A stretch of 64,000 bases of DNA from Paractinoplanes polyasparticus (lineage in GTDB: Bacteria; Actinomycetota; Actinomycetes; Mycobacteriales; Micromonosporaceae): NCBI RefSeq assembly GCF_019710575.1, contig NZ_JAHWFK010000001.1, positions 682,001-746,000 of the forward strand, read 5' to 3'. Position numbers and translations under genes: made by a program. Positions 46,738-53,849 of the stretch are shown piece after piece. The number at the start of each line of letters is the position of its first letter. The stretch's first letter is position 1. The notes under the pieces were generated by a model. The model saw only the letters and a program-made list of their open reading frames with translations. It had not been told where the DNA came from and did not search any database.

Positions 46738-47310
46738 ATGACCATGGCGGTCGATACCACCAAGATTCGCGCGTACCAGCAGGGGTTGGTCGCGGTGAGC
46801 GGCTACGGGGTCAGCAATCCCACCCTGCCGACCGGTGACCCCTCCGTGAGCCTCAACGGGGCGATCTACAAGGAGCTCGGGGCTCTGACCGACGACGGCA
46901 TCACCGAGTCGACGAGTCAGGACTACAACGACATTTTCATGTGGCAGGGCAACACCCTCGCCGCTTCCCTGCCCGGCGAGTACACCAAGCAGTTCAGTTT
47001 CGCCGCTCTGGAAACGAACGCTGTTTCGCTGGGCTTGACTTTCGCCGGTTCCACGCTGACCCAGACCGGCTACGGCGTGTCCATCGCCGAGAAGCCGCCG
47101 GCGCGTGACATCCGCGCCTGGGTGCTCCACGGTCTCGACGGCACCCGCATCCAGCGCATCGTGATCCCGCTGGGCCAGCTGGTCGAGCGCGGCGACGTCG
47201 TGTGGTCGTCGCAGGACGCGACCGCGTACGAGTACACGGTGAAGTGCTACGTCGATGCGAGCGGCAACGTGGCGTACCGCTACTACGGAGACGTGAGTCT
47301 CACGCTGTAA
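46738..47310 (+). CDS. Major tail tube protein, 190 aa
   Basis: ATG at 46738 with AAAGGAGTGA upstream; a second ATG at 46744 is possible. The sequence fits actinophage tail tube proteins: KIRAYQQGLVAVSGYGVSN, FMWQGNTLAASLPGEYTKQF, ALETNAVSLGLTFAGSTL, RIVIPLGQLVERGDVVW and a final beta strand with VAYRYYGDVSLTL. It polymerises into the tail tube around the tape measure. Confidence 0.8.
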   Translation: MTMAVDTTKIRAYQQGLVAVSGYGVSNPTLPTGDPSVSLNGAIYKELGALTDDGITESTSQDYNDIFMWQGNTLAASLPGEYTKQFSFAALETNAVSLGLTFAGSTLTQTGYGVSIAEKPPARDIRAWVLHGLDGTRIQRIVIPLGQLVERGDVVWSSQDATAYEYTVKCYVDASGNVAYRYYGDVSLTL

Positions 47311-47327
47311 TCCTCACGTTCACAGTC

Positions 47328-47367
47328 GACGCAGCCGGTCCCACGCGGGTGACCGGCTGCGTCTTTT
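47328..47367 (+). terminator. Perfect 13-bp terminator after tail tube gene
   Basis: GACGCAGCCGGTC (47328-47340) pairs over 13 bases with GACCGGCTGCGTC (47351-47363), then TTTT. Such a terminator after the tail tube gene would make tube mRNA more abundant than the genes downstream. Confidence 0.9.
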
Positions 47368-47395
47368 CACCCGCGTAACCCGCGAAGGAGATCCC

Positions 47396-47860
47396 ATGCA
47401 CAACCCTGTCCGAGTGGAGCTTGTGCGCGCCGAACGGCCCGCCGACCACTCCACCGTCGCTGACCGCGTCTCAACCGTGCAGCGTCTCAGCGAACTCGGT
47501 CACATCGACCCGGCCGCCGGTGAGGTCAACACGACCGAGCTGGCAGGCTGGCTGGCCCGCATCAACGGCGTCGAGGTTCCTGTCCTCGACTACGCCGTCT
47601 CCCCCAGCGAGTCGGGCGTCGCCCTGAACCTGGTCCTGCCCGTCGACTCCCTGTCCATCGGCGACCCGTCGCTCGGTCAGCAGCCCGAGGCGAGCCCGGC
47701 CACCCCCGACCAGCCGGCACCGTCGGTGTGGGGTGCCTCGGGCAAGCCGGACCCGCGCCAGAACATCGCGGGCTGGCAGCCGGAGAAGCTGGGGGGGCAG
47801 GTCGCCGACTCGGTGATGAGCCGCCTGGCCGCCGCGAGCCGCAGGGCGGGGATCGCGTGA
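47396..47860 (+). CDS. Hypothetical tail protein, 154 aa
   Basis: ATG at 47396 with GAAGGAGAT upstream. The N-terminal half is mixed (VSTVQRLSELGHIDPAAGEV, GWLARINGVEVPVLD), the C-terminal half Pro/Gly-rich with a basic helix at the end (ADSVMSRLAAASRRAGI). Position between tube and chaperone genes suggests a tail assembly role. No family. Confidence 0.55.
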   Translation: MHNPVRVELVRAERPADHSTVADRVSTVQRLSELGHIDPAAGEVNTTELAGWLARINGVEVPVLDYAVSPSESGVALNLVLPVDSLSIGDPSLGQQPEASPATPDQPAPSVWGASGKPDPRQNIAGWQPEKLGGQVADSVMSRLAAASRRAGIA

Positions 47861-48360
47861 TCAGCATCGAAACGCTCGCCTACGAACTTTGGCTACGCGA
47901 CACCCCCGCCAACTACCCGCCCGCCTTCGACATGGTTCGCACGTTCCTCGAAGCGCACGGCATCAACATTCACGGCGGGCGGGTTCCCGACAAGGTCGAG
48001 ATTCGGGTGACCCGAAACGACGACGGCAGCTTCCAGTTCGCCTGCTGGCTCAACCAGGTCGACGAGGCGGGTGGCGTGATTGTCTGCGAGACCTGCACGT
48101 CCGACGTCCTCAAGGAGCGGATCGACGTCCCGCTCGCCGCCCCCGTGCCTGTCCTTCCCGGCGCGCGCTTCTGGCCTGCGGGTGAGAGCCTCGATCGCGT
48201 GCTTCCGGAAGACCTGGGCGGGATGCGCGCAGCGGCGGAGCTGAGCTATTTGGAACAGCATGCAATGAACACGCGTGCGGAAGTCCACGCTTTCGCCAGC
48301 CGCCGCGACAGCCTCGCCCGCTTCGTCGAATCAGCACAGGCCGCGGAGGTGACCGCGTGA
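47857..48360 (+). CDS. Hypothetical tail-region protein, 167 aa
   Basis: GTG at 47857 overlapping the previous stop. A helix (TLAYELWLRDTPANYPPAF) is followed by beta strands (KVEIRVTRNDDGSFQFACWL, GGVIVCETCTSDV) and a C-terminal helix. One CxxC (CETC) is present. No family is recognised; overlap with the chaperone gene suggests joint expression. Confidence 0.55.
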   Translation: MISIETLAYELWLRDTPANYPPAFDMVRTFLEAHGINIHGGRVPDKVEIRVTRNDDGSFQFACWLNQVDEAGGVIVCETCTSDVLKERIDVPLAAPVPVLPGARFWPAGESLDRVLPEDLGGMRAAAELSYLEQHAMNTRAEVHAFASRRDSLARFVESAQAAEVTA

Positions 48361-48911
48361 CCGCCTCCCCGATCGTCGACGACCTCGACGCCGCCTATGC
48401 GGAACTGCGCCGCGAGCCGTACACCTTCCAGTGGGCGGGCCAGCAGTTCACGCTGCCGCATATCAACGATCTCGATTTCCGCATCCTCGCCGAGATCGAA
48501 ACCCTGGACACCGCTGACGTGGCCAAGGTGCTCGACCTGTTCAACCGCATGTTCGGCCCCGAGCAGGCCGCCCGCTGGTCCGAGGTGTCGGTGCCGACGC
48601 CGGTGCTGTTCATGCTGTTCGAGCGGTGGATCGCACACGGCGGCGGACAGCTGGGGGAAGACTCGGCCTCGAGCGGCTCCTCCGGGAGCACTGGAAAGAG
48701 CTCGAGGCGGACTTCCGATGCTTCTACGGCTACCGACTCTCGGTCGCGGTCTTCGGCGAAGAAGGCCACTCCCGCGAAGAAGGCGGCGCCGAAGAAACGC
48801 GCCCCGCGCAAGACCACCACGGCCAAGCCGAACGGGGCGCTGTCGGACGGCGATCAGGCGTGGCTGGCCACGCATCAGGCTCTGGCCGGCTCCCCGCCCG
48901 CGAACTCCTGA
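48357..48911 (+). CDS. Tail assembly chaperone (short form)
   Basis: GTG start overlapping the previous stop. The 184-residue unshifted product has an N-terminal chaperone-like region (YTFQWAGQQFTLPHINDLDF then LDTADVAKVLDLFNRMFGPE) and a Lys/Ala/Ser-rich tail (KKATPAKKAAPKKRAPRKT). This is the first of the two overlapping reading frames typical of the gene pair before the tape measure. Confidence 0.8.
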   Translation: MTASPIVDDLDAAYAELRREPYTFQWAGQQFTLPHINDLDFRILAEIETLDTADVAKVLDLFNRMFGPEQAARWSEVSVPTPVLFMLFERWIAHGGGQLGEDSASSGSSGSTGKSSRRTSDASTATDSRSRSSAKKATPAKKAAPKKRAPRKTTTAKPNGALSDGDQAWLATHQALAGSPPANS

Positions 48912-49198
48912 ACCTGATTCACCGGCTGTGTGACTATCCGGAATCGCTGATGTCGCGCAAACTCCGTGGCCCGATGGCCGACTGGAACGTCAGTGAGTTT
49001 CTGCTGCGGCAGATCCTGCTGGCGGTCCAGGGCGGCAACTGGCAGCGCGGCGGCGGCAAGGGGCAGAAACCCAAGCCGATCCCGCTGCCGGACGACAAGG
49101 GCCGCGGTGACGCGCCGGCCAAGGCGAAGTCGTCGGGTGCGGATATCGCACGCCGCTTGCAGAACCTTGGTCAGATTCCCGCCGATGTGAAGATCTGA
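48357..49198 (+). CDS. Tail assembly chaperone (-1 frameshift long form)
   Basis: The second frame, from about 48626 to the stop at 49198, has no good start of its own but continues the first protein after a -1 shift. The joined product is about 280 residues; the shifted part begins RLGLERLLREHWKELEADF, a block found in long-form chaperones of many actinophages, then RKLRGPMADWNVSEFLLRQI. The frame change (from frame 0 to frame 2) is at 48653-48659. This is known for lambda G/GT. Confidence 0.78.
48653..48659 (+). other. Candidate -1 slippery site GGGGGAA
   Basis: In the unshifted frame the codons here are GGG (48654) and GAA (48657), with a G before them, so the heptamer is G-GGG-GAA. A -1 slip puts GGG and GGA in the decoding site and leads into RLGLERLL. 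It is the only G-run of this length near the point where the two frames first overlap in sensible coding. Confidence 0.6.
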
Positions 49199-49212
49199 CG
49201 GCGGGAGGTCCC

Positions 49213-52200
49213 GTGACCTCCCCCAATTCCGTCGGCGAAGTCAGCATCGAGATCGTCGGTAAGGCCCGCGACCTCGCCAAGAACGTTCGTGAGGATGTCG
49301 AGGACGCCCTCAAGGGCCTCGACATGGGCAAGAAGATCAAGGACTCGATCGGCAACAAGCCGATCAAGCTGCCGGTTCAGGCGGACACGGACAAACTCGG
49401 CGATCAGGTCGGTAAGGCCAAGACCCCGCCGGTGAAGGTGCCGCTGGACCCGGACACCGACTCCATCCCGGAGAAGGTGAAGGACACCCCGGTCCCGCCG
49501 TTGCGGGTGCCGATGGACCCGCTGATCGCCGCCCTCCGCGACCAGGTGCGCCGGCAGATTCAGCAGCTGTCGCGGCAGGTGGAGCTGAACGTTCCCGCCA
49601 CGGTGGACGGGCAGCGGTTGCGGTCCGAGCTCGGTGCCCAACTGGCGGCGGTCCGCCAATCCGTGTCGGTGAAGGTGCCGACGGAGCCGGGGGCACGCGC
49701 CGAGTACGAGGCGAAGCTGCGCGCCGATCTGGCCGCGGTCGCTGCCCGGGTGCGGCAGAACGTCAAAGTTGATGTCGACGTCGACAAGAAGGGACTGAGC
49801 GGCTCCGGTGGGATCGGCGGATTCCTGTCCGGCCTGTCGAACGTCACCAAAAGCCTCCCCGGCCTGGGCGCAGTGTCGTCGATGCTGGGCAATATCGGCC
49901 AGTTGGCGCAGCAGGCCGCCGGGTCGGCTACTCAGCTGGGTGGCAGCTTGGCCGGGTCGGTGGCTCAGACCACCGGCACAGTCGGCGCACTGGTCGGATC
50001 GCTCCTTGCGGTCGCGGGTGCAGCCGGCCTGGTCGGCGGGGCTTTGGTGGCGGCGTTCACCATCGCCATCCCGGCGATCACCGCGCTGGCGGGCGCGATC
50101 GCGTCGCTGCCGGGGTTGCTGACCGGGATCGGCGCCGGGATCGGCACCCTCGCCCTCGGATTCAAGGGCATCGGTGAGGCGTTCAAGCCGTCCGGCGGTG
50201 GCGGGGGTGGGGGTGCGGGCGGTCAGGCTGCGAACCAGGCCCGCCAGATTGCCGGCGCGTCCCGCCAGGTGGAGGCAGCCCGCAGGGGTATCGCCGCAGC
50301 GAACCGCGCCTACGAGGCGTCGCTGCGGTCGGTGGCTGCCGCCGAGCGGGGTTTGCGGTCTGCGCAGCGCGCCCTGGTCGACGCGCAGGACCAGGTTGTC
50401 AAGGCGCAGGAGCGGGCGGCCAAGTCTCAGGAGGCCGTCAACCGGGCCCGGCGCGAAGCCAAGGAAGACATCGAGGACTTGGGCCGCGCCTTGCGGGGTG
50501 CGGTCATCTCCGAGGCTGAGGCCGCACTGGCTTTGGACGAGGCGGCGTTCGCGCTCAGTGAGGCGCAGCAGACCGGCGACATCCGCAAGATCCGTGAGGC
50601 GGAACTGAACTACCAGCGCGCCCAGCTCGCCATCGAGGAAACAGCGGACGCCACCGACGACCTGCGTAAGGAGTCGGACGAGGCCGCCAAGAAAGGCGTC
50701 GAGGGCAGCGACAAGGTTCAGGACGCGCTCGAAGACCAGAAGCAGGCGTGGGAGGCGGTCAAGGACGCCCAGCAGGGTGTCGTCGCCGCCCAGGACGGGC
50801 TGATCGACGCCGCCGACTCGCTGAAGAGTGCGCAGGACGGGGTGAAGTCTGCCCTCGACGGGCAGAAAGCCGCCGCGGACGGGCTCAAGAGCGCCCAGGA
50901 CGCTTTGGCTGCGAGTCAGCAGAAGGTGGCCGCAGGTGGCGGCGGGGTCGCTAAAGAGGTCACGAAGCTGGCCCCGGCGGCGCAGAAGTTCGTCAACGCG
51001 ATCAAAGCGTTGAAGCCCGCCTTCGAAGATCTACGCCTCGACGTGCAGCAGCGGCTGTTCGAAGGCCTCGACAAGACCGTCACGAACGTGGGCCGACAAT
51101 GGATCCCCCGACTCAAGGTCACGTTGGGGTCGTACGCGGACACGTTCAACGGCTTCTTCAAGAACCTCGGCACGGCGATCACCGCGCCGAAGTTCATGGA
51201 CGACATGCAGGCCGGCGCCGAGTCGTTCCGCAAGCTTCTCGAGCGGGTCGGCGGCGCCATCACCAACGACCTGGTGCCTGCGTTCGGCACCTTGTCGCGG
51301 GCGGCCGGACCGTTCGTGGAGAAGCTGGGCGACGGTCTGGCCCGCATCGTCGAGAAGTTCTCCCAGTGGGTGCAGGACGGCGACAAGTCGGGGCGGCTGG
51401 CCGACTTCTTCGACCGGGCCGCGCAGGCCCTCGAGGACATCGGCGGCATGGGCTACGAAGTGTTCCGGATCATCGGGAACATTTTCGAGATCATCACCGG
51501 GTCGTCGCCGAAGAGCGGTGCCGCGAACCCGCTACAGCAGTTCCGTGACGGGCTCAAAAGCGTCGCCGACTACCTCGACAACCCGAAGAACCAGCAGAAG
51601 ATCCGCGACTTCATCGCCAGCGTGCAGCAATCGTTGACGAAGGCATTCGCGCTGGCGAAGCAGGTCAAGGGTGTCTACGACTCGGTGAAGTCGGCACTCG
51701 GTGGGGGCGGGGACACCGGCGGGCTCGGCCAGGACATCGGCGCGGGGATTGTCGCCGGGGTTGCTGCGGGCCTGAAGTTCCAAGGTTCGATCATCGGGGA
51801 CATCTTGCTCGGCTACTTCCGCGGGCAGCTCGAGGCGGTCAAGAAGTTCCTCGGCATCAACTCCCCGTCGACGGTGTACGCAGAGGTCGGCGAGGACATC
51901 ATCCAAGGCTTGATCAACGGCCTTGGTTCGATGTTCGGGAAGCTTCGAGGCAGGGCAGGCGAGATCAAGGGCGTGGTCGTCAGGGCCACGAACGGGGTGA
52001 GCGGCTGGCTCACATCGGCGGGTAAGTCGGCCGTGTCTGGCCTGATGAATGGGTTGTCGCAGTCGTACAACTCGCTGCGGTCGCGGGCGAGTCAGGCCAA
52101 GACGTTCGTCCTGCGTGGCCTTGACGGGGCCGGGAACGTTCTCGTGGGTGCAGGAAGGAACCTGATCGCCGGGCTTGGCAACGGAGCGGCGCAGATGTAC

Positions 52201-52725
52201 AACTCGCTGCGCTCCAGGATCTCGCAGGTCAAGGGCTACGTGGTGACCGCCCTGAATGGGGCGAGCTCGCTCCTGACCAACGCTGGTCGCGCCGTCGTTG
52301 ATGGCCTATGGCGGGGCATTTCGTCGCTGGGTGGCTGGCTGTATAACCGGGTCGTCTCATTCATCCAGAACAACATCAAGGATCCGGTCAGGAATTTCCT
52401 CGGGATCAACTCACCGTCGCGGGTGGCGATGGGTTTCGGTCGCAATGTGTCGCAGGGTCTGGCTCTCGGCATGGAGGACGAGGCGTCCATGGTGCAGGCC
52501 GCAGCGGAGCGGATCGCCACACTGGCGGTGCCAGACGTTTCGTCGCAGTTCGGCCTCGGCGCCGACTTCGACGCATCCGTATCGCGCTCTCTCGCCGTAG
52601 CTGACTCAAAAACCATTGAGGCTTACTGGAAGTCGGGTTCAACCGGCGACCCCGTTCTCGATGGTATCCGCACGGCGATCGGATTCCGTTTCCGCGGCGA
52701 CGTTCAGGCCGCTCTAGGCAGCTAG
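49213..52725 (+). CDS. Tape measure protein, 1170 aa
   Basis: GTG at 49213 with GGCGGGAGG upstream. Regions are: a polar N-terminus, hydrophobic segments (about 255-320, such as VGGALVAAFTIAIPAITALA), a long coiled coil (about 340-580, rich in Ala, Gln, Glu), and a C-terminal part with two GINSPS motifs (about 883 and 1064). At roughly 1.5 angstrom per residue it would set a tail of about 175 nm. A small HNH gene follows. Confidence 0.92.
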   Translation: MTSPNSVGEVSIEIVGKARDLAKNVREDVEDALKGLDMGKKIKDSIGNKPIKLPVQADTDKLGDQVGKAKTPPVKVPLDPDTDSIPEKVKDTPVPPLRVPMDPLIAALRDQVRRQIQQLSRQVELNVPATVDGQRLRSELGAQLAAVRQSVSVKVPTEPGARAEYEAKLRADLAAVAARVRQNVKVDVDVDKKGLSGSGGIGGFLSGLSNVTKSLPGLGAVSSMLGNIGQLAQQAAGSATQLGGSLAGSVAQTTGTVGALVGSLLAVAGAAGLVGGALVAAFTIAIPAITALAGAIASLPGLLTGIGAGIGTLALGFKGIGEAFKPSGGGGGGGAGGQAANQARQIAGASRQVEAARRGIAAANRAYEASLRSVAAAERGLRSAQRALVDAQDQVVKAQERAAKSQEAVNRARREAKEDIEDLGRALRGAVISEAEAALALDEAAFALSEAQQTGDIRKIREAELNYQRAQLAIEETADATDDLRKESDEAAKKGVEGSDKVQDALEDQKQAWEAVKDAQQGVVAAQDGLIDAADSLKSAQDGVKSALDGQKAAADGLKSAQDALAASQQKVAAGGGGVAKEVTKLAPAAQKFVNAIKALKPAFEDLRLDVQQRLFEGLDKTVTNVGRQWIPRLKVTLGSYADTFNGFFKNLGTAITAPKFMDDMQAGAESFRKLLERVGGAITNDLVPAFGTLSRAAGPFVEKLGDGLARIVEKFSQWVQDGDKSGRLADFFDRAAQALEDIGGMGYEVFRIIGNIFEIITGSSPKSGAANPLQQFRDGLKSVADYLDNPKNQQKIRDFIASVQQSLTKAFALAKQVKGVYDSVKSALGGGGDTGGLGQDIGAGIVAGVAAGLKFQGSIIGDILLGYFRGQLEAVKKFLGINSPSTVYAEVGEDIIQGLINGLGSMFGKLRGRAGEIKGVVVRATNGVSGWLTSAGKSAVSGLMNGLSQSYNSLRSRASQAKTFVLRGLDGAGNVLVGAGRNLIAGLGNGAAQMYNSLRSRISQVKGYVVTALNGASSLLTNAGRAVVDGLWRGISSLGGWLYNRVVSFIQNNIKDPVRNFLGINSPSRVAMGFGRNVSQGLALGMEDEASMVQAAAERIATLAVPDVSSQFGLGADFDASVSRSLAVADSKTIEAYWKSGSTGDPVLDGIRTAIGFRFRGDVQAALGS

Positions 52726-52785
52726 TAAATACCGCCACAAACGAGTGATCGGAAATTGCGATCATCAATTGCGAAGTGGGAAAAT

Positions 52786-52845
52786 AGGTGGTCCCGGCGG
52801 TGCGCTAACACCCCGGGACCTGACGGAACCCCTAGTCGACAGGAG
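52786..52845 (+). promoter_or_regulatory. Leader of HNH gene: AGGTG, hairpin, CTAGTC, AGGAG
   Basis: AGGTG (52786-52790) leads into a perfect stem GGTCCCGG (52790-52797) / CCGGGACC (52813-52820), then CTAGTCGAC AGGAG (52832-52845) before the ATG at 52852. The order of parts equals the leader at 45061-45126. An AT-rich stretch (GGAAAATAG) just before could hold a promoter. Confidence 0.55.
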
Positions 52846-52851
52846 CCCGTG

Positions 52852-53661
52852 ATGGGTGATGGTACAGCCTGCATTGAGGACAACTGCACGAACAAGCCCG
52901 TGAAGTCTGGGCGAGGGTTCTGCCATAAGCACTACTTGGCCAAGCTGGATGACGGCTCCCTGCCTCACGTCATCAACAGGCGGGTAGTCGAGGTCGCTGC
53001 TTGTTCCGTCGCGGGCTGCGATGAGCGATCGAGGGTGAAGGGGTACTGCCGCCCCCACTACCACCGCTGGTTGAGCTACGGCGATCCTCTCTGGGCGCCA
53101 GCTCCGCGTGGCCGGAGCACCTGTGCTGAGGATGGCTGCGATGGAATCGTTAACGGGCGAGGATTGTGCAGTAAGCATTACATCCGGCTGCGGAAGCACG
53201 GGTCGACGGCTGATCCTCGCAGGTCCCCCATGGAAAGATTCAACGAGCAGGTCGACACTTCTGCCGGACCCGAGGGATGCCACCTCTGGACTGGCGCCAG
53301 CGACCCGGACGGCTACGGCATGTTCTACACGAACCGTGCACACCGCGCGACACGGTGGATTCTTGGACACCAGCGCGGCGAACCGCTAGCAGCGGACGAG
53401 TGGGCGCTGCACCACTGCGACAACCCGCCTTGCGTCAACCTGGCCCATCTGTACGTCGGTGATCTAGTCCAGAATGTTGCTGATCGGGTGCGCCGGGGGC
53501 GCAGCGGCAAGCGGCCCCCGCCCACTCACTGCCGTAACAGGCATGAGTACACCCTCGATAACGTCTACTTCGAGTCCAGCAAACGCCAGTGCAAGACGTG
53601 CCGCACCGCCCGTAACCGGCGCAAGGTTGAAAAGGCTCGGCAGATGCGGGATGCCGCATAG
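52852..53661 (+). CDS. Free-standing HNH endonuclease, 269 aa
   Basis: ATG at 52852 (GTG at 52849 is an alternative) with AGGAG upstream. Three zinc-like modules of the type C-x4-C-x10-C-x2-HY open the protein: CIEDNCTNKPV...FCHKHYLAK, CSVAGCDERSR...YCRPHYHRW, CAEDGCDGIVN...LCSKHYIRL. The nuclease core follows: GCHLWTGASDPDGYGMFY, HRATRWILGHQRGE, LHHCDNPPCVNLAHLYVG and NVADRVRRGR, then CRNRHEYTLDNVY. It lies between the tape measure and distal tail genes. Confidence 0.85.
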   Translation: MGDGTACIEDNCTNKPVKSGRGFCHKHYLAKLDDGSLPHVINRRVVEVAACSVAGCDERSRVKGYCRPHYHRWLSYGDPLWAPAPRGRSTCAEDGCDGIVNGRGLCSKHYIRLRKHGSTADPRRSPMERFNEQVDTSAGPEGCHLWTGASDPDGYGMFYTNRAHRATRWILGHQRGEPLAADEWALHHCDNPPCVNLAHLYVGDLVQNVADRVRRGRSGKRPPPTHCRNRHEYTLDNVYFESSKRQCKTCRTARNRRKVEKARQMRDAA

Positions 53662-53676
53662 CCGAGAACAGCGACC

Positions 53677-53717
53677 GTCCTTCTTCCTTGGCATCTTCCC
53701 GACTGAGGAAGAAGGAC
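53677..53717 (+). other. Perfect 12-bp hairpin hiding a ribosome-binding site
   Basis: GTCCTTCTTCCT (53677-53688) pairs perfectly with AGGAAGAAGGAC (53706-53717). The 3' arm is the purine-rich ribosome-binding region of the small gene at 53721. The loop is 17 bases. It could act as a terminator of the HNH unit or as a translational switch. Confidence 0.7.
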
Positions 53718-53720
53718 TGC

Positions 53721-53849
53721 ATGCGGCACGACGCCCCAGCTCAGATCGGTTTCGTCTCGCCGGAGTGCTTCCGTGAGCAAGACGGCTGCGACGACCAGGC
53801 GTGCAACTGCTGCTGCCACGACGTTGAGGAGGCGGCATGGCCAGACTGA
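53721..53849 (+). CDS. Cys-rich small protein, 42 aa
   Basis: ATG at 53721, 3 bases after the hairpin's 3' arm with AGGAAGAAGG as its Shine-Dalgarno site. The 42-residue product has six cysteines (FVSPECF, DGCDDQACNCCCHD), which suggests zinc or Fe-S binding. It overlaps the next gene by 13 bases, so it would couple translation to the tail protein. No relatives are known to me. Confidence 0.5.
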   Translation: MRHDAPAQIGFVSPECFREQDGCDDQACNCCCHDVEEAAWPD

